Shown here in pieces: positions 19,313-29,294 of a DNA stretch of 31,945 nucleotides. Location of the stretch: assembly GCA_037447655.1 (NCBI GenBank), contig JBBHKE010001128.1:108768-140712 (forward strand), in the 5' to 3' direction. A program made the position numbers and the translations under genes. The notes under the pieces are model-generated. The model searched no databases, had not been told where the DNA came from, and was given only the letters and a program-made list of their open reading frames with translations. Every line of letters starts with the position of its first letter. Positions within the stretch are counted from its first letter, which is position 1. This stretch comes from Zygnema cylindricum (Eukaryota > Streptophyta > Zygnematophyceae > Zygnematales > Zygnemataceae).

Positions 19313-20478
19313 GTCAGTTTTCAAAAACAGTTGAAGCACTCCGTTTCTCCTTTTTATTTTCTTCGACTTTTTATTTTTTGGTCTTTACTTCTGCTGTCTT
19401 TTCTCCTTTGGTCTTTTCTTTTTCCACGCTTTTTTTGTTTTTTGGGTTTTTTGGGTTTTTTTTTTTGTCATTTCTATTAGAGCTTAACTATTTCCTGGGA
19501 GAACAAATTTGTGTTTTTCTTTAACGTATTGTTTGGTTCTTGTTTAGAGGCAAATAATTTTATAAAAGGTGGGAGTTTTACCTTTCGATTGTGATATTGT
19601 GATTTATTTAGTTTACATAATTTTATCAAATTTATAAATTTTAAGTTTATAAAGATTTTGTTCCGTGAGATACATGACTTTTGAGTACCAGAATTTGGTA
19701 AAACTCGAATTATTTTGTAGTGTATATTTTATATGTTTTATGTCTTCCTTGGGTACTAGGTTTGTGAAAACCAATTTTTTGTTTGGAAATAATGATGAAC
19801 ATTTAACAATTATTGTGCATGAAATTGTAATTGTCATAAAGTACAAATGTGATAGTTTAAGTGGCCTAATGAAAACCATGGTATAATTTTTTTATTTTAT
19901 TTTTACATAAGGTATTAAAAAGAAAAGTAGTGACCCATAATGATCCACATCATCCAATCTTAATATGGTGTTCCTAATATCAATATCACTTTTACCCTGC
20001 TAAAATATTGTTCTACTTAAAAAAATAATAATAAATAAAATAAATCAATCAATCAAATAAAATAAAATAGAAATTGAGAAGTCCAATTCGCTTTAAATTG
20101 CAAGTCTGTTGTTCAACATATTTTTTGTTATGTGATTAACTTAATTAATTTTGGGATGTCGATTGTGTTCCAAATCTTGGTTCAGTTTCTTTTTTTTTGT
20201 AGGAAAAGGAAATTGTGATTAATAGTGGGTCCAAATAATGATTTTTTTTTAAGTTTCGAGATTTTGTTAAAGATGGACCCTTGTGGGACTTTTGTTGAAT
20301 TCTTTTGGGACTTTTGTGTGCCTTTTGTGTATCTTTTTTTGACTTTTGCATGAGTTTTTTGGGACTGTTTTGGACTTTTCTGTGATTTTTTTGGGGCTTT
20401 TTTGGGACTTTTTTGGGACTTTTCTGTGACTTTTGTGTGACTTTTTTGGCTCTTTTTTGGGACTTTGTTGGTTTTCAG
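19313..20478 (+). repeat. Intron-like stretch with GGGACTTTT array
   Basis: T-rich. 20277-20473 is a strand-biased array of about 11-14 bp units (TTTTTTGGGACTTTTGTGTGAC variants) running up to the acceptor GGTTTTCAG. No coding frame. Confidence 0.7.
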
Positions 20479-20592
20479 GCAAGCGGGGTTTTACGAGAAA
20501 GTTGTTTAAATCGAGGAGAAGGCGAGAGAGGTTCGGAAACTTCCGCCGTTCCTTCGGGAGCTGCTGGATCGAGCTACGGAACGGTTTCTTGA
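20479..20592 (+). CDS. Candidate last SDR exon, ending at TGA 20590
   Basis: A sharp GC-rich island in AT-rich surroundings, opened by TTGGTTTTCAG. In phase 0 from 19312 it reads ASGVLRESCLNRGEGERGSE, continues for 17 more residues and stops at 20590-20592. ASGVLRES aligns with the segment after CPGPV in DHRS7. The family normally has about 100 more residues; none were found before the convergent F-box gene. So the protein is truncated, or the exon is spliced at ACG|GTTTCT (20584) to an unrecognised exon. A second frame also looks protein-like after an early stop (EKAREVRKLPPFLRELLDR), which could mean a frameshift. Confidence 0.45.
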   Translation, partial: ASGVLRESCLNRGEGERGSETSAVPSGAAGSSYGTVS

Positions 20593-21207
20593 AAGGAATT
20601 TTAAAGGTTTTTTCGATTCAAGATTGTAATTTTTTATGACATTTAACTCTAATCCTAGAAAAGGTTTTAATTTCGAGTTAAACGTACGATTTTTTTCTGT
20701 CGGAGATTGTTAATTGAAAGTTTGTACAGGTTGGAGAATAATGAGTTTTTTTTTTTTTTTACTGATGTTTTTTCTCTCGACACTTTTTTTTTCTCACCTT
20801 TTTTTTTTTAAATTAGGAGGTTGGGAGACTATTTTAGAAGTAAAGTGATTAAGTCCACTATTTTTTTTATCGGTCGTTTTTTTTGGTTATTGTCAAAGTT
20901 TACAAATATTTGTGGTATTGAAAATTGGGAGTTGGGATTCTTCGAAAACAGCAACCATATTTAGAAAAAAAAAAAAAAAGGAAAAAAAAAACATTTTTAT
21001 TTCCAGGCTTAAGACAGGTTTCACTTAAATGGAAAAATTGCTAGTGATAAATGAAGCTACTTTGTCATGACGGTAATGTTGGTAGTAATATGGATGTACC
21101 TTTCAATATGTTTATAATAATGATGAAACAAGAATAAACTTTTTAAAAATTGATGCACAAATTCGAGTCTGTCGTGAGGATGACTTCCTTCCGTTTTGAT
21201 CCTTAAA
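20593..21207. other. Intergenic, nothing recognised
   Basis: AT-rich with long A and T runs (20737-20760, 20966-20990). Lies between the convergent SDR and F-box genes. Confidence 0.4.
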
Positions 21208-21732
21208 TAGTGTTGCAGTAACCGTATTTAACCCGACAGAACTTTGAAAGTTGAACATTATAGACCAGTTTGTACCCGTTTATAATGGGAAAGAAAAGCG
21301 CGAGGTGAAAGGGTTGAAAATGTCTAATGTAAAAAATTGTGTTTGTGTTCTCACGCTTTATGCAAAAAGTTATATAGATGTTCGATATATACCTACTTTT
21401 AGGTATCTGATAATGGATATATCGACTCGATATTTCGAGAAGCACAATATTTCTATATCTTTCTGATACACCGATAAACTTACACTGCGATTTATCGAAG
21501 CAAAGTTGGGGTACAATTTTTTTTCGAAGCCCCATCCCTTCTTAATACTATTCACTACTAGGAGTAACACTAATTCTTGTACGGTCATTTCCGTAATGAA
21601 TATGTAGGGAAGCCTATCTCTGACCATCGCGATAATTTTTGTTGCGATACATCGAGCCCTCTAACCGTTATATAATTGATACATCGAATATCAAATTTAT
21701 CGCGATAAGTTTTTACCCGTTACACAACGCTA
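21208..21732. mobile_element. Possible hAT-like non-autonomous element
   Basis: The left end TAGTGTTGCAGTAACCG and the right end, reverse-complemented, TAGCGTTGTGTAACGGG are similar, and the interior is rich in TATCG/CGATA words like the element at 26542. No matching 8-bp duplication was found, so the ends are provisional. Confidence 0.4.
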
Positions 21733-21922
21733 GTAACTAGTGTTAAATATTTTCCAGCGCCTAAAACACTTTTTCTTCGTGCACACTTGTTGGATTGTCG
21801 AAGGCAAGATTCTCACCTTCCTATTGGCGGTCTCCGATTGGCATGACGTGTGTGCACAGATAAAAAAATAATTTAAGTGCCGGAAAAGAACTTTAAAACT
21901 TAAAGCGATAAGCAGTATAGTG
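21723..21922. mobile_element. Diverged family A MITE (relative of 2114-2337)
   Basis: Shares the order CTAGTGTT, CCTAAAACA, CTTCGTGCACAC, the middle CCTATTGGCGGTCTC, then GTGTGCACAG, TTTAAGTGCCGG and AAGCGATAAGCAGTATAGTG. The TA flank survives on the left only. The ends overlap the hAT-like terminus at 21732. Confidence 0.5.
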
Positions 21923-23060
21923 TTGCGTATCGGCTAACTTTTTATTGCGATGAATTCAATGTTTTCTATATCAAATGTTAGGCGCGAATTCACACAATAT
22001 TTGGTCCGGGATAGGTGTCCGTACATATTCAGTACAGAAATTAGTACGAAAAACAATAGTGTACTCACTGGGACTATTTTAACTTGACCTTTTCGTTCGA
22101 ATTTTCATGTGTGTTAACTCGTTTGATCTTTATTATGAAGTACATTGTCAAACTAACGATCACTCCCCGATTTTCGAGATTGACCAATTTCCGGTGACTG
22201 TGGTCGACACCGCCTTTCAAGCCGGAAATTGGAAATAGTTAAAAACTGCATGGAACCATGAAAGCTTTTCGTAATATGTTAATTGTTGTTGTACGATCAA
22301 AACATAAAGTGCGCACGGTATTTCGAGCTTTTTTATCGCATTTTCGATCTACGATTGTACCCGTCATGTCCACCCCTTCGAATTGATAAAAAAATAAATA
22401 GGGTAGCCTTTTCTTTTTTTTGTTAAAATATGGGTCGGAAATGTTATTAAATTATGGATTGATTTGGTAACTTCAAAGTTTGACCTCTTTTTCTTTTTTC
22501 GACTCTCTAGTATGGTTTAACCATAAATAGTGCAGATTTCCACTGTTCTTTTTTATATTTCTGTTCTGTTCCACTCCAATGTCTGTTTGGCAAAGTTCAC
22601 GTCTCGGCATAATTAGTGTGAATTCGCGCAGTTTTTTTTTTCCCCCATTATTTTTGGGTTCTGTTTGGCCACAGCTCAATACAATCAGTGTGGATTGCAC
22701 ATTTTTTTTTTCACGGCCGATGTAGTAAGCTATTTTTATTACAATTTGATTTTTTTCTTGTGAATAAATTTAATTTTTTCTCTTCAGATCGGTAACTTCG
22801 ACAGCTCACCGTAGTTAGTCTGGACGTCAAACCCTATTCTTTTCCCCTTTCATTTTTTTTTCCACAATCGAAAAATATTCAGCCAATTTGATACACTTAG
22901 TGTGGATAAACCCGGTAAACAAATATTATTGATTATGTTGAGACATTAAATAGTGTGGATAGCTTGAGTTTTTTAGTTTCGGCATTGCCTTCTGACTTTT
23001 GTTTGACTTTTAAATTTTATTTTGTTTTATTTGTGGCCCTGTTAGATTATAATTCATTTT
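21923..23060. other. Intergenic with dispersed TTAGTGTGGA words
   Basis: ATTAGTGTGGA-type words, the reverse complement of the intron 5 anchor CCACACTAAT, recur at about 22524, 22610, 22685, 22814, 22898 and 22950, each followed by T-rich sequence. No gene. Confidence 0.5.
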
Positions 23061-23355
23061 TGGAGAGGGAGAGGGAGAGGGAGAGGGAGAGGGAGAGGAG
23101 GAGATAGGGAGGGAGGAGAGAGACCGTCCCGGGAGGCGCCAGCCGGGGGGAGGAAGGAGAATGAGGAGAGAGAGGGCAGCTGCTGTAGGAGGAGAGAGGA
23201 AAAACCAAGGGAGAGTTAGAAGGTGCGAACGTTTACAATCAAAGTAAATTTCAGATTGTGCCATCTTCCTCTCCCCTCCCTCTCCTCGCCCTCTCCTTCT
23301 CCCTCTCCCTCTCCCTCTCCCTCTCCCTCGCCCTCTCCTTCTCCCTCTCCCACTC
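23061..23355. repeat. Purine/pyrimidine foldback downstream of the F-box gene
   Basis: A (GGGAGA)n arm at 23062-23125 is mirrored by a (TCTCCC)n arm at 23266-23355 across about 140 bp of unique sequence. Transcribed in either direction it would form a long hairpin. It lies 280 bp past the F-box stop codon and could fall in that gene's 3' region. Confidence 0.75.
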
Positions 23356-23632
23356 GTGATTAGCTTTGGCGTAATCAGCAAAAAACTGGCAAAACAAGTA
23401 TAGAAAAAAACCCTAAAAAAATGAAAAAATAGCGATTACTCGAAAACTCATCAAATATGGGTACAATATGGAGCTCCATATGACAAAGTATATAAGGAAC
23501 TTGAAAAGAGTTTCGGTGTCCTTGCGGCCAATCAGGAGGTTTCAAGTTCTATTGCCAAGAGGTCCAAAGTTTTTCAATTTCGTGAAAGTCGCTAAGATTT
23601 TCCACCGAGTTTCACTTGGCAACCACTATTCT

Positions 23633-25587
23633 TCAACAACGGGAAAGTTTTGGATATTTCTTCTGTATTTCTTCTAAATTTAACCATAAACACTGCTTTT
23701 CCAAGTGAATAAAGCCAGATCCGTTGCCGTTATAGGGTACAAGGTCTAATGTTTGAAGCTGTGAACAAAACGAGAGATATTCGAGTCCTCTGTCCGTTAT
23801 CCCACCATCAGTTGGACACTCATAAGTCAAACTTAACTGTCGCAAATTAGGAGAGTTTTCTTTTAAGAGAAGGAGAGCTTCATCGGTGAGATCCTCGATT
23901 AGTCTGCGACAATACAAACGAAAATGTAAATAAGAGACAAACATAGGATAACTATAAGATAAACATAAATGAATTAAAAACAGTAAGAGTCTAACCAACA
24001 ATGATTGAATAAAAGCAATTGTCATGAAAAGAAAAAGGAAACATGTTGACATTACCAAACCTTTCACATAATGTTGAGGACGAGCTTTAAAGTAACCACA
24101 ACACCTCATATCGAATTACGAGATACAAAGAATTTATGTGTTTTCAATTCAACAAAAAGACAGAGAATCAACGAATGTCATGGCACTCACCCATTGACTT
24201 CCAGTCTTCGTAAACCCTTCACTCCACTCAAAATTCGTCGGAGAATTTTGTTTCCTAAAGGTGCGCAAAGATGTTCCAAATTAGGACATCCAGCTAGCGC
24301 CTCCAAAGCTCTATATAACGATGGATCTGGATTTTTCCTTTCACGGAAATGTGAAGGAAACAACAGTTCAACTTTTTGAAGAAGTGTACAAATTGAAAAC
24401 AACTTGTACAAACCTTCATAGGAGGTCGCTTGAAAAGCAGAAGTCAATTCTATTTCTTGTAAGTACTGCACTCGATTTGAGAACTTTTGGTTGAATCCGA
24501 AAAGGTACCTAAAACCTTCAAAATGGGTCATTGAAAAAAAATCCAAAATTGCATTTACATTTTCACTATTTTGGTCCCTTCCGTTCCTAGCTTCCTCAAC
24601 AAGCAAGATTTTCTCTGCCATTGCTTTGCGTGCTTGAGGTTGTGGATTGTACAACCCAAGTGCAATAAGTTTGTGATTTTTGGAAAAAAAATGTCCAATA
24701 TGGTATTTGTCCACTGCTAAGTCCACGAGTTCTAGTGATTGGAGAGTATTGCACTTAGAAAGTGTTATGAGATTACTTTCAGATGCCTCTAAATCGAGCT
24801 CCACGGTTTCTAAAGGAGAACCTGCGTTGATAATCGCTTTAACAAAACAACCTACAAAACCATTTAAATGAAACGTAAAATTAAAAGGGATTCGTAACTC
24901 ACGAATACTATTCAGTTTCAAGTTCGGAAAGCTTAGATCTTGCATTGAAGTACCGAATATAAATTCCTTTACAACGACCAAAGATGTTAGAGTCGAACAT
25001 TTCATGATAACTGGCATTGGATCAACTTTAAGACTTGAATTAGAGTGAAGACAAAGTCGGCGTAGTCCAAAAGAAGAACTCAAAAGGAGATCGTTCACAC
25101 CATTATTAGTGAGTGAACCCACGGTCCGTTTTAAAGTTATATCTTGTAAGAGTTTGCAACCTTTTCCTATTTGCTTCGCAATTAGGTCGTCAAGAAAACA
25201 ACCCTCGAGTTCCAATACTTTTAGTTGAGACAAAGTTTCTAGAGGAGCCACGAGTGTTCTCTCTCTTCCAAAAGTAGACCTAAAAGAGAGTCGAAATTGC
25301 GAGATTTGCAAATTAGACAGCTTAGAAATGAAGAAAGGAAAAACGTCATTACTGATTGTTTTCCCCACAAGGCTGAGATTTAGTGTTGATAAATTAGGAA
25401 AGACTCGAGGTATTTCCAAGAGCTTGTCGATTCGTCGACATGTGATTCGCTGTACGGAATCAAGTACGACTTGTCGGTGGAATTTGGAAACTAGTGAAAG
25501 ATGAAAAAGGTCAAAGTGATCTTCAAGGAAAGAAACGATGCGAGAGAGGAGGTAGAAATCATGGACTACTTGTTCCTTGGATTCCAT
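23633..25587 (-). CDS. F-box/LRR protein, two exons, 555 aa
   Basis: Exon 1 is 25587-24191 and exon 2 is 23903-23633, separated by a 287-bp intron (G|GTGAGT ... TTGTCGCAG|A); the junction rebuilds a Gly codon and the frame stays open to TGA. The start at 25587 sits in ACCATGG; the open frame extends upstream only through non-ATG codons. Residues 10-45 (LLSRIVSFLEDHFDLFHLSL, then VSKFHRQVVLDS) fit an F-box, the SKP1-binding part of SCF ubiquitin ligases. From about residue 65 on there are irregular leucine-rich repeats (FPNLSTLNLS, LKVLELEGC, GCKLLQDITLK, LQSLELVDL, CPNLEHLCAP), continuing in exon 2 (SPNLRQLSLTYECP, LQTLDLVPYNG) to the C-terminus. The LRR part should choose the degradation target, which is unknown. 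Confidence 0.85.
23904..24190 (-). other. F-box gene intron (287 bp)
   Basis: The minus-strand donor GTGAGT begins at 24190 and the acceptor CAG ends at 23904. The interior is AT-rich. Phase 2 on the left and one base on the right restore GGA. Confidence 0.85.
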
Positions 25588-25740
25588 GGTTAGAAAAGAG
25601 AAGGAGAGGACAAAGCAAGAAAGAGAATCAAAAAATGAAAGAGATTCCGAAGGAAGGAGGAGGAACAAAGTCAAGGTGAAGAAGAAGTAAAGATAAAGAT
25701 AGAGGAGGAGGAAGTTCAGTCCAGTACAGTACTGTAGTGA
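25588..25740 (-). promoter_or_regulatory. CT-rich leader of the F-box gene
   Basis: The gene's own sense reads as pyrimidine-rich sequence (TCCTCC, TTCTTC words) from about 25720 down to the ATG, typical of a plant leader. A (C)AGTAC palindromic run (25722-25735) sits at its upstream edge. No unambiguous TATA box. Confidence 0.4.
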
Positions 25741-26225
25741 ATACTGTAGAGAATTCTGTACTCAATATGGTGGTTTAGTATGTATTGTATAATCCTCAAT
25801 ATGGTTTAGTACGAACTAATACTCAATATGAAGTAAAGGATAACCCGATAAAGATAAAGAAAGAGGAGGAAGTACTGTAGTGAACCAAAACAAAAGGAAG
25901 AAAATAGGAGGGAAGAGAGGAGTGAAGTATAATTGTATAAAGGAGAGGTCATGCGTTCATCTTTGCAGCCGGAGGCGTCACAAAAATAGTGCTATGACAC
26001 GAAATATAGTACAGTACGTATTGTATAAAAATCAATACAGTACAGTATGTATTGTACAATACTCAATATAGTACAGTATGTATTGTATAATACTCAAGGT
26101 GGTTTAGTATGCATTATATAATTACTCAATATGGTTTAATACGTACGATATAATGTTAAATATGGTTTAATATGTGCTGTATATGGTTTAGTACGCACTA
26201 TATAATACTAAATACGGTACAAATG
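25741..26225. repeat. 31-bp tandem array upstream of the F-box gene
   Basis: Units of the type TCAATATAGTACAGTATGTA + TTGTATAATAC repeat every 31-32 bp with starts at 26001 (partial), 26032, 26063, 26094, 26126 and 26157, then decay to 26225. Two or three more degenerate units lie at 25757-25840, separated by a purine-rich insert. Each unit carries a GTAC or GTAT core. Confidence 0.8.
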
Positions 26226-26235
26226 TACCGTGTAA

Positions 26236-26520
26236 GGGCGTGTGCCCATGTGTTCAAGTAAGGGTTTTTTCCCTTCGTTTATACAGAAAATGGGACTTCC
26301 AACGAGAAAATATTACGCCGTACGAAAAATGGGCAAAAACACAAGTACACAAGTACATTTTGCGTCATCTTGGAACTTGAAAGGTACGACAATTTGGCGT
26401 TATTCTCATCGCGACCCACTTCCAGCTCATCTTCACACTTGCACTGAAATCAAATCGCGACGTGATTTTAATCAAAATAACACCCTATTGACGAATAGGA
26501 AACCTGGATTGCAAGCGTAG
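26236..26520. mobile_element. Harbinger-like right-end fragment
   Basis: TAA (26233-26235) precedes GGGCGTGTGCCCATGTG, the same terminus as the right end of 2379-3156 read inward. It continues with the shared words AGGGTTTTTT, GCCGTACGAA and AAGTACATTTTGCGTCATC. The nested stack inserted at 26521 interrupts it; before those insertions 26520 was joined to 29293. Confidence 0.55.
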
Positions 26521-26541
26521 TACACCGCGAATCGTAGTTAG

Positions 26542-27849
26542 TAGTGTTGGGTATCGGGTAATTTAATATCCCAATACCTTCGATATTCTATATATCGAAA
26601 ATCGATAGTGCAGAATCTTCGATATATCGTACAAAGACCAACACATATATCGCGATATATATCGCGATATATATAGTATTTTTTAAGTTTAATATTTTAT
26701 ATAAAACTTCCATTAGAGGAAAAGTGGGGTTGTTTACTGGATGCCGTACTATTTCGTACAGATTCGTACCATCTTTTTTTTTTGTCAGACGAAACATGAC
26801 GAAACATGTCTACTGGATGGCTCCAATATTATAGGTGTAAATGTCGACCGTTAGATTTTTCACTTTTTTAGATTCGCGAAGCAATCACGCACATCGTCCA
26901 GTGTGAAGAGACTCTCCTCGGGAGGAGAGTTTCTTCACACTGGTCGCGTACCATTGGTACACGTGAAAATTCGAAAAAATATCCACCATGAACAGGTAAT
27001 GTGAAACGAACACGTCGTACACGCCATGTGCCTTCCGCCACGGTGTATGAAGGTCGACCGAAATATCTTCGCACGCTCCTTCTGACATCCGCTGACCTTA
27101 AAAGTTTGCGGCGCCTTTTTGACATTCCGTTCCGAATTTTTGATTTTCAATTTCAAAATTAAAATCGTCGCAAAATTTTCGTACGAGTCATTAACTACCT
27201 CTACCCGTACAAATATTACGTACAGATTTTCAGCTTGAAGAATATTTCTAGATTTTAAGAATCTGAAAACTAGCCTACGTGGCTCCAATCATAATTGAGA
27301 AACGATGTCTACTGGCACGACATAATGGAAGGCCGTGCCAGTAAACACTAGAAATAGACGTATCCGCATGTTTACTGGGACCGCCTAATGGAGAACAGGC
27401 CTAATATGTTATTTTAGCGATAAAGACAAATTGTCTGATACGCGACGTACGACATGATTTGCGTTCCGTGACTTAAAGGTAGACGCCGCAAAATGTAACC
27501 GACAAACCGACCATTTTCGTATGGAAATCCGTACATGCGTATTACGTACGTGTACTTAGCAAGTGTACCGCGTCAATGTACCTCAGAGATCTCCTTCACT
27601 CTGCTGACTTTCAGGAAAAAGCCGTACTTCTTTTCGGCAAAGATTTTACGGTCACCTTGTCCGAAGGCACGGGACTTTGGAGACCTGTGAAAATTTCGTT
27701 TTTTTTTTTTTAGATGCCTCGATATATTGACGATACGATATATCGCGATATTTTGATTTTCAATATATCGAAGCGATATATCGATATTCGGGTACCTGAA
27801 ATTAGATATATATCGAATATCGGAAAACGGTCCTCGATACCCAATACTA
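26542..27849. mobile_element. 1.3-kb hAT-like non-autonomous element
   Basis: The left end TAGTGTTGGGTATCGGG and the right end, reverse-complemented, TAGTATTGGGTATCGAGG are inverted repeats. The 8-bp target duplication GTAGTTAG is at 26534-26541 and, once MITE copy 2 is removed, at 28452-28459. Subterminal regions are dense in TATCGATA words. The interior (26700-27700) has ACTGGATG / CCAGTAAAC words and a 46-bp palindrome but no transposase frame. Confidence 0.75.
26898..26943. repeat. 46-bp near-perfect palindrome
   Basis: CCAGTGTGAAGAGACTCTCC + TC is followed by GG and its reverse complement, with one mismatch in 22 pairs. It would form a very stable hairpin with a minimal loop. It lies inside the hAT-like element. 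Confidence 0.9.
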
Positions 27850-28449
27850 CACCGCGAATCGTAATTAGAGTAAATTACTCTAATTAGGTCGCTCGAAACT
27901 TCGACTCTATGACATCAAATAGAGTAAACGTTTCTATTTTTTTCATTATTCTAATTTAGGTAAGTTTAATTAGCGTAACAGAATTGTAATATAGGTTTGT
28001 TTTAAATAGTGTGGAGTACGGACGTCGTTAGACCGTGCAAAACTGTACATTTTTAAGTAAACAGGTACAAATAATGATTTAATACAATCGCGCTCGCACG
28101 TGAAATCGGACTAAACGAAAAATCATTCATATAGAAAAAAAGTCGTTCGCATAACTCTCGTCCGTCAACAGCATCGTCGTCAGTGTGAACATTAACTGAC
28201 ATTCAGCGCGACAAATAATACTAGCGTCATAATGACGTCAAAACTATAGGGACTGACAGATTTTGTACGTCCACGTAATTTAGTGTTTATAATTTCAGCG
28301 CGGATATTTATTGCCGACATAACACAATATAGAGTACTTAAATAAATTAGAGTAAACTTCGACTGTGAAAAAGTTATATCACATAAATTAGAGTTCATTA
28401 CTCTCATTGTTTTTTTTTGGTTTTTTTACTCTAATTACAATTCGCGGTG
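27850..28449. mobile_element. TA-target MITE family C, copy 2 (600 bp, intact)
   Basis: CACCGCGAATCG at the left and CAATTCGCGGTG at the right, TA on each side (27848-27849 and 28450-28451). About 600 bp with the same internal landmarks as copy 1 (AATAGTGTGGAGTACGGACG, TCATAATGACGTCAAAACTA, GAGTAAACTTCGACTGTGAA) but a single copy of the 52-bp unit. It is inserted in the last TA of the hAT-like element. Confidence 0.85.
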
Positions 28450-28837
28450 TAGTAGTTAGAGTAAATTACTCTAATTCGGTCGCTAGAAATTTCGACTCTA
28501 TGACATGAAATAGAGTAAACGATTATAATATTTTCATTATTCTAATTTAGATAAGGTTTTAATTTGCGAAAAAAAATTGTAATATAGGTTCGTTTTCAAT
28601 AGTGTGGAATACGGACGACGTTCGACCGTGCAAAATTGTACTTTTTTAAATAAAAAGGTACAAATAATGATTAATAGAATCACGCTCGCACGTGAAATTG
28701 CACTAAGCAAAAAATCAATGACATCGAAAAAAAGCCGTTCGCATAATTCTCGTCCGTCGACAGCATCGTCGTCAGTGTAAACATTAATTGACATTCAGCG
28801 CAACAAATAGTACTAACATCATAATGAGGTCAAAACC

Positions 28838-29078
28838 ATAGTTCAAAAGTAGGTGAAAGTTGGCCCATACAATATGCCTATTGTATGCAAAACATATATG
28901 TGATATGACCTTAAGACCTGTGTATTAGGACTATTCGGACCAATTAAAACATTGGACCAAAATTTTATTTAAACCGTGGTCCGGACGATAAGGCATGCGG
29001 TGTCAAAGTGGCGTCTAAGAGATCGCATAAGAAAAGCCTATCGACCAAAAGCTACCATAAAAGCCACTTTTGAACTAT
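28838..29078. mobile_element. 241-bp MULE-like MITE with 10-bp duplication
   Basis: The 13-bp perfect inverted repeats ATAGTTCAAAAGT / ACTTTTGAACTAT are flanked by GGTCAAAACC on both sides (28828-28837 and 29079-29088). Copies 1 and 2 of the host MITE have this site once (GACGTCAAAACTATG and GACGTCAAAACTATA), so the empty site is visible in the same window. A 9-11 bp duplication is characteristic of Mutator-like elements. Confidence 0.85.
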
Positions 29079-29294
29079 GGTCAAAACCAGCAAGACAGTT
29101 AGATTTTGTACATCTATGTAATTTGGTGTTCATAATTTTAGCGCGGATAATTATTGCCGACATAACCCAATATAGAGTACTAAAATGAATTAGAGTAAAC
29201 TTCCTCTGTGAAAAGTTCTTATTACATAAATTAGAGTTCATTACTCTAATTGATTTTTTTTTGTTTTTATACTCTAATTACGATTCGCTGTGTA

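Larger units (their letters stand above)
26523..29292. mobile_element. Family C MITE copy 3, split by two later insertions
   Basis: Left end TACACCGCGAATCG at 26521, right end CGATTCGCTGTGTA ending at 29294, TA on both sides. The first 19 bp are separated from the rest by 26542-28451 (hAT-like element plus MITE copy 2) with an 8-bp duplication. A MULE-like MITE sits at 28838-29078. Subtracting both inserts and their duplications leaves 601 bp, against 600 bp for intact copy 2. Confidence 0.85.

Noticed and set aside
25585-25674. Longer N-terminus for the F-box protein (start at 25674)
   Set aside because: The first codon there is TTG, not ATG; the first real ATG (25587) has a full ACCATGG context and begins just before the F-box.
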